The notes: generated by a model not told the origin, from the letters alone. Positions 7,339-15,876 are shown, counted from the first letter of the stretch. The stretch: DNA of 41,860 nucleotides from an uncultured Pelagibacteraceae bacterium (GCA_902519455.1 CABYJT010000003.1:1-41860), one strand, 5' to 3'. Made by a program: numbers and translations.

Positions 7339-8936
7339 CTAGCATCTTCTATTATCATATCTGCTGCTTTTTCAGCAATCATAATAGTTGGTGCATTAGT
7401 ATTTCCTGAGGTTATTGATGGCATGACAGATGCATCAACAATTCTTAAATTTTCTAGGCCATGAGCGACTAATCGGTCAGATACAACTGCATTTTCGTCA
7501 GTCCCCATTCTACATGTGCTCACAGGATGAAAAATAGTACTACAAAATTTTCCAGCCTCTTTAGCCAATTCTTCATTATCCGTAATATGAATTCCAGGCC
7601 TATATTCTTCAGGCTCATACTCTTTATAAGCTTTTGAATTCATAACAATATTTCTTGTGATTTTTAATGCTTTACCTGCAATTTCTCTGTCTTCGTCTGT
7701 AGATAAGTAATTCATCTTAATTTCTGGAGATACTCTTGTATCGGATGATTTTAATTTAATTGAACCTCTGCTAGTTGGTCTTACATTTGTGATGCTAGGA
7801 GTAAATGCTGTAAATTTATGAAGGGAGCCTTTGCCTAAGACATCTGTGCTAGCTGGAGATACATGGAATTGCAAATTAGGAGTTGCTAAATGATCATCAC
7901 TTTTTACAAAGCCACATAAATAACTAGCCCCGACCGTTAGTGGTCCTTTTCTAAATAAGAAATATTTTAGTCCAGCCATAAGCTTTTTAGTCATACTATA
8001 ATAGATATCATTTAAGCTTTCTAAATTTTTAACTTTATAAACTGGTCTTAACATTAAATGATCTGTTAAATTCATGCCTACTCCAGGATGATCTTTAACT
8101 ACATTTACATTATTTTTTTTTAAAAGTTCACCTGGACCAATACCTGAAGCTTGAAGGATATGTGGTGAGCCTATAGTCCCAGAACTTAAGATTACCTCTT
8201 TATTTGCTTTAACAGTAATTACATTCTCACCAATCCAATAATTCACTTTGTCTGCTTTTTTATTATCAAACTCAATGTTCTTAACATGAGCATTCGTAAC
8301 AACTTTTAAATTTTTTCTTTTTTTAACTGGATTAAGATAGCCTACGGCAGTACTACATCTTAGACCATTTCTTACGGTAAAAGGAAAATAACCCATTCCT
8401 TCATTGTCACCATTATTAAAATCATCAGTTCTTTTGTGACCAAATTCTTCTGCCGCATCCATAAATAGATCGCACACTTTAAAAGTTCCTCTTATTTGCT
8501 GAACTGCCAAAGGACCACCAGATCCATGAAATTCATCTTCACCAAATTGAAAATCTTCAGATTTTTTAAAATAGGGAAGTACATCTTCCCATGACCAACC
8601 AACGTTACCAAGCTGTCTCCAATAATCAAAATCGTTCGACTGACCTCTAATATAAAGCATTCCATTTATTGAGGAACTTCCACCTAAAGTTTTACCTCTC
8701 GGGTAAACCATTTCTCTATTGTCACAAAACTCTTCTTTTTCCGTCTGAAAACACCAATCCGTTTTTGGGTTCAACATTGTTTTAAAATATCCACCTGGAA
8801 TATGGATCCAAGGGTTTGTGTCTCTACTTCCCGCCTCGATCAATAAAACTTTATGATTTGGATTAGCGCTTAATCTATTTGCTAGTACACATCCGGCAGA
8901 TCCAGCACCTAAAATAACATAATCAAAGTTTTCCAT
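7335..8936 (-). CDS. GMC-family FAD oxidoreductase (choline/alcohol dehydrogenase-like)
   Basis: The 533-residue protein is a full-length GMC flavoenzyme. It has DYVILGAGSAGCVLANRL with the FAD-binding GxGxxG at the N-terminus, GMC signature 1 around YPRGKTLGGSSSINGMLY, signature 2 around SSGTIGSPHILQASGIGP, and a C-terminal active site with histidine in TIFHPVSTCRMG and asparagine in SGNTNAPTIMIAEKAA. Family members oxidise primary or secondary alcohols such as choline or polyethylene glycol, passing electrons to oxygen or the respiratory chain. The substrate is not determined. It is the first gene of the minus-strand cluster and faces away from the monooxygenase gene across a 79-base shared upstream region. 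Confidence 0.92.
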   Translation of the reverse strand: MENFDYVILGAGSAGCVLANRLSANPNHKVLLIEAGSRDTNPWIHIPGGYFKTMLNPKTDWCFQTEKEEFCDNREMVYPRGKTLGGSSSINGMLYIRGQSNDFDYWRQLGNVGWSWEDVLPYFKKSEDFQFGEDEFHGSGGPLAVQQIRGTFKVCDLFMDAAEEFGHKRTDDFNNGDNEGMGYFPFTVRNGLRCSTAVGYLNPVKKRKNLKVVTNAHVKNIEFDNKKADKVNYWIGENVITVKANKEVILSSGTIGSPHILQASGIGPGELLKKNNVNVVKDHPGVGMNLTDHLMLRPVYKVKNLESLNDIYYSMTKKLMAGLKYFLFRKGPLTVGASYLCGFVKSDDHLATPNLQFHVSPASTDVLGKGSLHKFTAFTPSITNVRPTSRGSIKLKSSDTRVSPEIKMNYLSTDEDREIAGKALKITRNIVMNSKAYKEYEPEEYRPGIHITDNEELAKEAGKFCSTIFHPVSTCRMGTDENAVVSDRLVAHGLENLRIVDASVMPSITSGNTNAPTIMIAEKAADMIIEDAR

Positions 8937-9015
8937 AATATTTTATAATTAAATTTTTTTAAAAATCTTTTAACATATACTTTATAAATTAAATAATAAG
9001 ATTGGGTAGTTATAT
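8937..9015. promoter_or_regulatory. Divergent intergenic region between GMC and monooxygenase genes
   Basis: These 79 bases separate the divergent clusters and must hold promoters for both directions. On the plus strand TTAACA (8970-8975) stands 18 bases before TAATAA (8994-8999), a weak sigma-70-like pair, and GGGTAG (9004-9009) may serve as ribosome-binding site. The region is nearly all A/T, so no minus-strand promoter can be singled out. Confidence 0.35.
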
Positions 9016-10611
9016 ATGAAATATTTAGACGCATTAATTATAGGTGCTGGATTTTCAGGACTATATCAACTTCATTGTTTGAGAGATAAATTAAAATTAA
9101 ACACATTGGTCCTAGAAGAAGGAGATGATCTAGGAGGTACATGGTACTGGAATAGATACCCAGGAGCGAGATGTGACTCAGAGAGTTTTACCTATGGTTT
9201 TACTTTTTCAAAAAAAATTTTTAAAAACTGGACTTGGAAAGAGAGATATCCTAAACAAAAAGTAATTTTAAAATATCTCAAATATTTTTCGAAAGAATAT
9301 AATCTTAAAAAAAACATAGTTTTTAAACAAAAGGTAATATCTACACAATATTTTGAAAAAGAAAACTTATGGAAAATAAAAACGAACAATAAGAAAATTT
9401 ATTTTTCAAAATATTTAATTTGTGCAGTTGGGTCCCTTTCCTCAATTAATTTACCTGCAATAAAAGGAATAAACCAATTTAAAGGTCAACTACACCACAG
9501 TGGAAGATGGCCAAAAAAAAAAATTAATTTTAAAAATAAAATTGTTGGACAGGTAGGAACAGGTTCTACTGGGATACAGATCGCACCTGAAATTGCCAAA
9601 AAAGCAAAAAAATTAGTTTTATTCCAAAGATCTCCAAATTTTAGTATTCCAGCAAGAAATAGAAAATTATCAAATACAAACATTAAAAACTATAAAAACA
9701 ATTTTAATAAACTAAGAAGTTTTTTAAAAAGAACACCAGGTGGCCATCCTTTTGAATTTCCAAAAAAATCTGCATTTGATTTTAACGAAGCTAGAAGAAA
9801 TAAGATGTATGAAAAATCTTGGCATTATGGAACTTTATCCTTTAGAGCAACCTTTAATGACATAGTAAAAACCGTCAAAGCAAATAAAACAGCAGTTAAA
9901 TTTATTGAAAATAAAATATACTCAACAGTTAAAAATAGAGAGTATGCAAAGATCCTTACTAATTTTGACCACCCATTTACTGCTAAAAGACCAACCTTAA
10001 ATACAAATTATTATGAGATGTTTAATAAAAAAAATGTGGAATTAGTTGATTTAAAAGAAAACCCAATAATAAAAATTACCAAAAGAGGAATAAAGACAAA
10101 AAAAAATGAATACACACTAAATAAAATTATATTTGCAACAGGATTTGATGCTTTGACAGGATCAATTGAAAAATTAAATATAACTGGAAAAAAGGGAATT
10201 AAATTGACTAAATATTGGAAAAATGGACCTAAAAGTTTTTTAGGACTTCTTGTTCCTAACTTTCCAAATATGTTTATAGTTAGTGGTCCAGGAAGTCCCT
10301 CAGTATTAACAAATGTACCGGTACAAATAGAACAGCATGTTGAATGGATTACTAAATGTATTAAGTTTTTGGAAAATAATAAAAGACAAAGTATAGAAAG
10401 TACAAATGAAGCAGCAAAAAAATGGCAAAAAGAAATTACGAGCTCAGTTAAAAAAACATTATTTATGAAAGCAAAAAGCTCGTGGTATAAAGGCGACAAT
10501 ATACCTGGCAAGTCGAAGTCTTTTTTACCTTATCCTGGTGGAATGCCAAAATATAGAAAAGCTTGTTTAAAAGTTGAGAAGACTAATTATAAAGAATTAA
10601 AAATAATCTAA
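9016..10611 (+). CDS. Flavin monooxygenase of the Baeyer-Villiger type
   Basis: The 531-residue protein has the two Rossmann motifs of class B flavin monooxygenases: IIGAGFSGLYQLHCL (FAD, residue about 8) and GQVGTGSTGIQIAPEIA (NADPH). Between them is FKGQLHHSGRWP, which matches the type I Baeyer-Villiger fingerprint FxGxxxHxxxW(P). Further conserved stretches are LGGTWYWNRYPGARCDSES and FQRSPNFSIPARN. These enzymes insert oxygen next to a carbonyl, turning ketones into esters or lactones, or oxygenate N/S atoms, using NADPH and O2. The substrate is unknown. It heads the plus-strand series that continues with the FKBP-rhodanese gene, whose ATG directly follows its stop. A long antisense frame at 10011-10511 is a shadow. 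Confidence 0.9.
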   Translation: MKYLDALIIGAGFSGLYQLHCLRDKLKLNTLVLEEGDDLGGTWYWNRYPGARCDSESFTYGFTFSKKIFKNWTWKERYPKQKVILKYLKYFSKEYNLKKNIVFKQKVISTQYFEKENLWKIKTNNKKIYFSKYLICAVGSLSSINLPAIKGINQFKGQLHHSGRWPKKKINFKNKIVGQVGTGSTGIQIAPEIAKKAKKLVLFQRSPNFSIPARNRKLSNTNIKNYKNNFNKLRSFLKRTPGGHPFEFPKKSAFDFNEARRNKMYEKSWHYGTLSFRATFNDIVKTVKANKTAVKFIENKIYSTVKNREYAKILTNFDHPFTAKRPTLNTNYYEMFNKKNVELVDLKENPIIKITKRGIKTKKNEYTLNKIIFATGFDALTGSIEKLNITGKKGIKLTKYWKNGPKSFLGLLVPNFPNMFIVSGPGSPSVLTNVPVQIEQHVEWITKCIKFLENNKRQSIESTNEAAKKWQKEITSSVKKTLFMKAKSSWYKGDNIPGKSKSFLPYPGGMPKYRKACLKVEKTNYKELKII

Positions 10612-11355
10612 ATGAATAAAATTAAATTTCTAATAATATATTTTTTTTTAATTTGTAATGTTTTTGCCGCAGAAATAGAAATTATTCTTGATAAGCCAGG
10701 TGAAGGAAAAAAAATTATTAATCACTCATGGGTTCAAATTGAATACACAGGTTCTTTTGTTGATGGAAAAGTTTTTGATACCAACGTTGGAAAAGACAGA
10801 CCTTTAGTTATTCAAATAGGTATGAAAGAAGTTATACCTGGTTTTGAAATGGGTATAGTTGGAACCAATAAAGGAACTGTCAGAAAAATTAAAATACCTG
10901 CTGAACTAGCATATGGAGCAAAAGGCGCTGGAAATATAATACCGCCAAACTCCGATCTTATTTTTGAATTCAAGATTATTGATGTTCTTGATCCAAATTA
11001 TAATTTAATCACATCTGATGAATTAAACAATTTATTGAAAAAAAATGCAGTAGTTTTAGATATTAGAACAGAAGATCAATGGATTAAAACTGGTGTAATT
11101 AAAGAGTCGTTTCAAGAAACAGCTTTCGACAAAAATGGAAAATTTAATGTTTACCTTATGGATAGAGTAAGAGCTTTAGCTGGAGCAGAGTCTCAAAATA
11201 TTGAAATTATTTTTGTTAGTCATGATGGTGAAACAGCATCAATTTTAGGCAATGCTTTTGCAGAAGATCTTGGTTTTGAAAATGTTTATGTTCTTGATGG
11301 AGGAATTAAAGCTTGGATTAGTGAGGAAAAAGCATTAGTTTCCTTCTTAAAATAA
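10612..11355 (+). CDS. Exported FKBP prolyl isomerase fused to a cysteine-free rhodanese-like domain
   Basis: The 247-residue protein has a signal peptide (about 1-20, ending NVFAA). An FKBP domain follows (about 25-115) with VQIEYTGSFVDGKVFDTN, VIPGFEMGI and AYGAKGAGNIIPPNSDLIFE. A rhodanese-like domain (about 120-245) has VVLDIRTEDQWIKTGVI and VYVLDGGIKAW. The rhodanese active-site loop reads IIFVSHDGETAS and lacks the catalytic cysteine; the only cysteine in the whole protein is in the signal peptide. The FKBP half should catalyse or assist proline isomerisation in the periplasm, and the rhodanese half is probably a binding module. The gene starts right after the monooxygenase stop. Confidence 0.88.
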   Translation: MNKIKFLIIYFFLICNVFAAEIEIILDKPGEGKKIINHSWVQIEYTGSFVDGKVFDTNVGKDRPLVIQIGMKEVIPGFEMGIVGTNKGTVRKIKIPAELAYGAKGAGNIIPPNSDLIFEFKIIDVLDPNYNLITSDELNNLLKKNAVVLDIRTEDQWIKTGVIKESFQETAFDKNGKFNVYLMDRVRALAGAESQNIEIIFVSHDGETASILGNAFAEDLGFENVYVLDGGIKAWISEEKALVSFLK

Positions 11356-11372
11356 CGTCAATCATTTGGGAA

Positions 11373-12152
11373 ATGAAACTTAAAGATAGGGTAGCAATAG
11401 TTACAGGCGGAGGAAAAGGAATAGGACAAGAAATTTGTCTTGCTCTTGTAAAAGAAGGTGCAAAGATAGTTATCGCAGAAATAGATATTGAAAATTCAGA
11501 AAAAGCTAAAAAAAAAATTATAGAGACAGGCGGTGAAGCAATAATTATAAAAACTGACGTTTCAAATCAAAAGAGCATCAACGAGATGGTGGATCAAACT
11601 ATCAAACACTACGGTAAAATTGATATTCTCATAAACAATGCAGGAATTAGACATGTTAAGAAACTTTTAGATCATACAAAACAAGATTGGGATGATATGA
11701 TTTCTGTGAATCTCACAGCACCTTTCCTTGCTAGTCAGGCTGTAATTCCTCATATGATTAAAAATGGAAAAGGTAAAATTATTAACTTTGGGTCGATAGC
11801 AAGTTTTATGGGAAGACCAGATAGGGTAGGATATGTAGCTGCAAAGAGCGGTGTCTTAGGCTTAACAAGAGCGTTATCTGTTGATCTGACTGGAAAAAAT
11901 ATTAATGTAAATACTATTTGTCCAGGTTTAATATCTACCTCATTTAATCAAAAATATGCTGAAGATCCAAAACATGGTGAAGCCTGGGGGAAAGAAACTG
12001 TAGTAGGTAGATGGGGAGAACCAAAAGATATAGTAGGAGCAGCAGTATTTTTAGCAAGCGATGACTCTGATTTCATAAATGGCTCTGAAATAAAAATAGA
12101 TGGTGGATGGCTCTCTTCTAAAGTTAGAAGAGGAGAATTAGATAATGAGTAA
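11373..12152 (+). CDS. Short-chain dehydrogenase/reductase (FabG-like)
   Basis: The 259-residue classical SDR shows TGGGKGIGQEI near residue 11, LINNAGIRH, the catalytic serine in IINFGSIASF, and Y154/K158 in YVAAK. The C-terminal NGSEIKIDGGW follows the family rule. It is related to 3-oxoacyl-ACP reductase and sugar/polyol dehydrogenases, but the setting suggests a catabolic alcohol or ketone substrate, not fatty-acid synthesis. The ATG lies 17 bases after the FKBP gene and its end overlaps the aldehyde dehydrogenase start by 8 bases, so an alcohol-to-aldehyde-to-acid order is plausible but unproven. Confidence 0.88.
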   Translation: MKLKDRVAIVTGGGKGIGQEICLALVKEGAKIVIAEIDIENSEKAKKKIIETGGEAIIIKTDVSNQKSINEMVDQTIKHYGKIDILINNAGIRHVKKLLDHTKQDWDDMISVNLTAPFLASQAVIPHMIKNGKGKIINFGSIASFMGRPDRVGYVAAKSGVLGLTRALSVDLTGKNINVNTICPGLISTSFNQKYAEDPKHGEAWGKETVVGRWGEPKDIVGAAVFLASDDSDFINGSEIKIDGGWLSSKVRRGELDNE

Positions 12153-13662
12153 CTTTGAAAAAAATCATGAACAAGCAATTAATAATGCAAAAAGATTAAC
12201 TGATAAAATTTTAATTGATGGTAAACTAATATCTGCTCAAACAAATAATAAGATACCAGTATTAAATCCAAGTACAGGAGACAATATCGGTTCTGCTCCT
12301 CAATGTAATAAAGATGATGTTAATATTGCAGTTGAGTCAGCACACAAAGCTTTTCAAAAATGGAAAAAAATACCAGCAAGGGAAAGAGGAAAAATGGTTG
12401 CTGCTGGAGCAAAAAGATTAGAGGAAAGAAAGTCAGAAATTGAAACTTTATTATCATTAGATACAGGTAATGCTTTAAGGACACAGGCTATGCCAGAAAC
12501 AGGTGCTTCCATTGAACTTACAAATATGTTTGCTGGTTTGTCTGGAGAGTTAAAAGGAGAAAATTATCCAACCAATATTCCAAATAGTATTCATTATACC
12601 ACCAGAGATCCAATTGGGGTTGTTTGTGCAATCGTCCCTTGGAATGCGCCATTATTTTTAACAGTAGCAAAAATCGCTCCAGCTATTGTAGCAGGAAATA
12701 GTGTTGTTTTAAAAACAGCTGAACAAGCTCCATTTTGTGCTCTTCTACTATCGGAGATATTTCAACAAGAACTTCCTCCGGGTGTTTTAAATGTAATTTC
12801 AGGCTATGGAGAAGAGTGTGGCGAACCTCTGGTAACTCATGAAAAAGTAAGAAAAGTAACGTTTACTGGATCTTTTACTGTAGGAAAGATTATAGCGCAA
12901 AAAGCAGCTCCTAAATTATGTCCAGTTACTTTAGAGCTTGGAGGAAAAAATCCAAACATAATAATGAGTGATGCAGATTTAGATATTGCAATTCAAGGGG
13001 TTATTGATGGAATGAGATATACTCGACAAGGACAAGCATGTACCGCTGGTTCAAGAGTTTATATTCAGGAAAAAATTTATGATCAAGTACTGAGTGGAGC
13101 TGCTGAAAAATTAAATAAATTAAAAATGGGTAATGCCCTAGATGAAAGTTCTGACATTGGAGCAATTATTTCCGAAGAACAACTGAAACGAACTTTACAT
13201 TATATGGATATTGCCAAAAAAAACTCTACAACCAATATTGTGCATGGTGGCAATCAAATAACAGGTGGTGATTATAAAAATGGTTTCTTCTATGAACCTA
13301 CATTGATGTCAGGTGTTCCAATAAGCTCTCCAGTTTGTCAAGAAGAAATATTTGGTCCTGTCGCTTGTGCAATACCATTTAAAACATTTGATGAAGTAAT
13401 GAACAGTGCAAATGATACACCATTTGGATTATCAGCTGTATTGTGGACACAAAATTTATCTAGAGCTTTACAGTTTGTTGAAGAAATCGAGGCAGGTTTT
13501 GTCCAAGTAAATCAATGTGTGGCGCCCAGAGCAAATGTTTCATATGGTGGTTTAAAAATGAGTGGGCTAGGAAAAGAGTACGCCTTTGATAGCATGATAA
13601 ATCATTTTACTCAAAGTAAAACGGTTTTGATTAATAGAGGAAAATCAAATATAGATATTTAA
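12145..13662 (+). CDS. NAD(P)-dependent aldehyde dehydrogenase
   Basis: The 505-residue protein is a full-length ALDH. Features in order are VVCAIVPWNAPLFLTV, KTAEQAPFCALLL, TFTGSFTVGKII (cofactor binding), the general base Glu264 in LELGGKNPN, and the nucleophile Cys299 in GQACTAGSR. Later come EEIFGPVACAIPF and GLGKEY near the C-terminus. It oxidises an aldehyde to a carboxylic acid; the overall look is of the betaine/aromatic aldehyde dehydrogenase group, with the substrate unresolved. It overlaps the SDR gene upstream and is followed after 2 bases by the hydroxyacid dehydrogenase gene. Confidence 0.92.
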   Translation: MSNFEKNHEQAINNAKRLTDKILIDGKLISAQTNNKIPVLNPSTGDNIGSAPQCNKDDVNIAVESAHKAFQKWKKIPARERGKMVAAGAKRLEERKSEIETLLSLDTGNALRTQAMPETGASIELTNMFAGLSGELKGENYPTNIPNSIHYTTRDPIGVVCAIVPWNAPLFLTVAKIAPAIVAGNSVVLKTAEQAPFCALLLSEIFQQELPPGVLNVISGYGEECGEPLVTHEKVRKVTFTGSFTVGKIIAQKAAPKLCPVTLELGGKNPNIIMSDADLDIAIQGVIDGMRYTRQGQACTAGSRVYIQEKIYDQVLSGAAEKLNKLKMGNALDESSDIGAIISEEQLKRTLHYMDIAKKNSTTNIVHGGNQITGGDYKNGFFYEPTLMSGVPISSPVCQEEIFGPVACAIPFKTFDEVMNSANDTPFGLSAVLWTQNLSRALQFVEEIEAGFVQVNQCVAPRANVSYGGLKMSGLGKEYAFDSMINHFTQSKTVLINRGKSNIDI

Positions 13663-13664
13663 AT

Positions 13665-14591
13665 ATGACAGATCAAATAGCTTTTATTGGTGTTGGAAAT
13701 ATGGGTAACCCAATGGCAGATCAATTAGTTAAGGCTGGTAAAAAAGTTAAAGCCTACGATGTTTCTTCAGAAATGATAAAAAAAGCTAAGGATGCGAATT
13801 TAGATGTGGTTGATACATTAGATGAGGTCCTTGAAGGTGCAAATTTTGTAATCTCAATGTTGCCTGAAGGCAAACATGTAAAATCTCTTTTTTTAGGAGA
13901 CAAAGGTATTATTGATAAAATTTCAAAGGATGCTCTCATAATTGACTGTTCAACAATTGATATTGAAACTTCTTTATTACTAGGCAAGGAAGCAAAAAAT
14001 AGAGGAATTAAAATGATTGATGCGCCTGTTACAGGAGGTGTTATGGGAGCAAGAGTAGGTAAATTAAATTTTTTAGTTGGTGGAGATGATGAAGCTGTAA
14101 ATTTAGCTAAACCATTAATGGATATAATGGGGCAAAAAATTTTACATGCTGGACCACAAGGAAGTGGAGTGGGAGTAAAGATTTGTAATAATATGTCTTT
14201 AGGAATTTCAATGATAGCAGCATCAGAGGCACTAATGTTAGCGAAAAGACTAAAGATGGATTTAAAAAAAGTTCATGAAATTATGAAAAATGCCTCTGGA
14301 AATAATTGGGCTTTATCAACATATACACCGCTGCCAAATTTAACAGATGGCGTTCCCTCAAATAACAAATATAGACCAGGCTTTTCTGCAGCCATGATGA
14401 CTAAAGATTTAAAATTAGCTAATGATGCTGCAAAATCTGTAAATGCTTCAACACCTCTGGGAAAACATGCCTTAGATATATTTAATGAATTTTGTGAAGG
14501 TGGTGATAGCGAAACAGATTATTCAGGTATATCTAAAAAAATTGGTGGAGATGCTTGGGATTATCCCTTTGATCCTAAGGGCAAGAAATAG
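13665..14591 (+). CDS. 3-hydroxyisobutyrate dehydrogenase-like beta-hydroxyacid dehydrogenase
   Basis: The 308-residue protein starts with the Rossmann motif FIGVGNMGNPMADQL. It has the substrate-binding DAPVTGGVMGARVGKLNFLVGG segment and the catalytic lysine at residue 172 in GVGVKICNNM. This is the beta-hydroxyacid dehydrogenase family (3-hydroxyisobutyrate, tartronate semialdehyde, 6-phosphogluconate relatives). Length and the GxxGxKxxNN form fit the 3-hydroxyisobutyrate branch. It would convert a 3-hydroxy acid to the semialdehyde with NAD+. With the aldehyde dehydrogenase directly upstream, a hydroxyacid-semialdehyde step pair is possible, as in valine breakdown, but the family is broad. 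It is the last gene before the TRAP operon. Confidence 0.88.
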   Translation: MTDQIAFIGVGNMGNPMADQLVKAGKKVKAYDVSSEMIKKAKDANLDVVDTLDEVLEGANFVISMLPEGKHVKSLFLGDKGIIDKISKDALIIDCSTIDIETSLLLGKEAKNRGIKMIDAPVTGGVMGARVGKLNFLVGGDDEAVNLAKPLMDIMGQKILHAGPQGSGVGVKICNNMSLGISMIAASEALMLAKRLKMDLKKVHEIMKNASGNNWALSTYTPLPNLTDGVPSNNKYRPGFSAAMMTKDLKLANDAAKSVNASTPLGKHALDIFNEFCEGGDSETDYSGISKKIGGDAWDYPFDPKGKK

Positions 14592-14617
14592 CTTTTATTA
14601 AACCTCTGGTTGTATAA

Positions 14618-14645
14618 AAATGTAACAATTAATCGTTTTACATTT
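14618..14645. promoter_or_regulatory. Inverted repeat upstream of the TRAP operon, candidate operator
   Basis: AAATGTAA (14618-14625) and TTACATTT (14638-14645) are exact inverted copies separated by 12 bases. The site lies 66 bases before the TRAP binding-protein start, in the only sizeable gap between the dehydrogenase gene and the transporter. Its size fits a dimeric DNA-binding regulator. No regulator gene is adjacent. Confidence 0.5.
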
Positions 14646-14672
14646 GTCATTCAATGAGTTTTACTTCGATCA

Positions 14673-14689
14673 TTATTAAGACTTAATAA
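14673..14689. promoter_or_regulatory. Perfect 17-bp palindrome before the TRAP binding-protein gene
   Basis: TTATTAAG-A-CTTAATAA is a perfect 8-bp inverted repeat around one base, ending 21 bases before the ATG and just ahead of the AGAGAGGG ribosome-binding site. It could be an operator overlapping the transcription start. In RNA its one-base loop makes a hairpin of the full stem unlikely. Confidence 0.45.
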
Positions 14690-14710
14690 CAATAAAGAGA
14701 GGGATAAATA

Positions 14711-15799
14711 ATGAAAAAAATCACTTCAATGATTTTAGCTTTAGTATTTGCAGTTTCAGTAATTGGATCTGCTTCTGCTAAAACATTAAAAATCCAACTT
14801 ACTTTTCCTAAAACATCATACGATGGACAAATCGTAAAAATGTGGACTGACAGGGTAACAAAACTAACTCGTGGAGAGTTAAAATTTGAGCTTCTTTCAA
14901 AAGGTGAAGTTGTTGGTATGAAAGAAACACTAGAAGCTGTTGACAAAGGTCTAGTAGATGGTGGTGCAGCATGGACTCACTACTGGTCAAACTATCACCC
15001 AGCTGCGATGTTATTTGGATCGCCAGTTGCTGGTGGAGGAATTGGTTTAAGTACTAAATCCTGGTTAGCATGGTATTTCGATAATGGTGGTAAAGAATTA
15101 TACGACCAATTATGGAGCGAAATGGGAATGAATGTTAAAGGTTTCGTGATGGCATCATCAGGACCTGAAGCATTAGGTTGGTTCAAAGAGCCAATTAAAA
15201 ACATGGATGATTTCAGAAAATACAGATTCAGAACTCCTCCAGGAATTCCAGGACAAACATACAAAGATATTGGAATTGCATCAGTATCTTTATCAGGTGG
15301 TGATATTTTACCAGCACTTGAAAAAGGAACTATTGATGCTGCTGAATGGTGTTGTCCAAAACCAGACTCAGTTTTTGGTTTTCAAAAAGTTCTTAAAAAC
15401 TACTATCTACAAGGATTACACCAAAACGTAGTAAATGGTGATATCTATATTAATGGAGATGTTTACAATTCTTTAACTGACCATCAAAAATATGCAATGG
15501 AAGTTGCGTCTGAAGCGATGATCACTAGAAACATCACTAATAGAGCTGTAGAAAATGGTAAAGCGTTAATCGATCTTACTGAAAATCACGGTGTAAAACT
15601 TTGGGATACACCAGCTGATTATTTCACTGAGTACATGAACGCTGCTCAAGCAACTCTTAAAAAGAATGCTGCATCAAATGCTTTCTTTAAAGAAGTTTAT
15701 GAGCACATGACTGCACATGCAAAAATTGTAGTACCTTTTATTGCACAAATGGAAACATCTGATGCATCAATTGGAACTGCATTCGCATCACAACAGTAG
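14711..15799 (+). CDS. TRAP transporter periplasmic solute-binding protein (DctP family)
   Basis: The 362-residue protein has a classic signal peptide (about 1-23, ending SASA-KT) and the DctP fold. Visible pieces are LKIQLTFPK at the mature N-terminus, FRKYRFRTPPGIPGQ with the conserved arginine that usually binds a substrate carboxylate, and a SGGDILPALEKGTIDAAEW segment typical of the family, followed by GLHQNVVNGDIYINGDVYNS. The region around IDAAEWCCPKPDS recalls the 2-oxoacid-binding TakP type, so an organic acid is the likely ligand. A strong ribosome-binding site (GAGAGGG) lies 7-8 bases before the ATG. An intrinsic terminator right after the gene suggests more binding protein than permease is made. 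Confidence 0.92.
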   Translation: MKKITSMILALVFAVSVIGSASAKTLKIQLTFPKTSYDGQIVKMWTDRVTKLTRGELKFELLSKGEVVGMKETLEAVDKGLVDGGAAWTHYWSNYHPAAMLFGSPVAGGGIGLSTKSWLAWYFDNGGKELYDQLWSEMGMNVKGFVMASSGPEALGWFKEPIKNMDDFRKYRFRTPPGIPGQTYKDIGIASVSLSGGDILPALEKGTIDAAEWCCPKPDSVFGFQKVLKNYYLQGLHQNVVNGDIYINGDVYNSLTDHQKYAMEVASEAMITRNITNRAVENGKALIDLTENHGVKLWDTPADYFTEYMNAAQATLKKNAASNAFFKEVYEHMTAHAKIVVPFIAQMETSDASIGTAFASQQ

Positions 15800-15810
15800 T
15801 TTAAAATATT

Positions 15811-15845
15811 AAAACGGGGATTTTTAAAAATCCCCGTTTTTTTTA
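15811..15845 (+). terminator. Intrinsic terminator between TRAP binding-protein and permease genes
   Basis: AAAACGGGGATTTTT (15811-15825) is followed immediately by its exact inverse (15826-15840) and then a run of T to 15844. This is a strong rho-independent terminator with a GGGGA/TCCCC core, 11 bases after the binding-protein stop. Because the permease genes follow on the same strand, it probably acts as a partial stop that lowers their transcription. Confidence 0.88.
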
Positions 15846-15876
15846 CAAATTTAATTTAAATAACTATACTAGTTAA

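Noticed and set aside
10011-10511. 166-codon open frame on the minus strand inside the monooxygenase gene
   Set aside because: It is the antisense shadow of a well-supported BVMO. Its hydrophobic look arises from reading lysine/asparagine-rich codons backwards, and no domain or start signal supports it.
14592-14710. Glycine or SAM-type riboswitch before the TRAP operon
   Set aside because: The region is short and AT-rich, lacks conserved aptamer motifs, and its structure is explained by two DNA palindromes.
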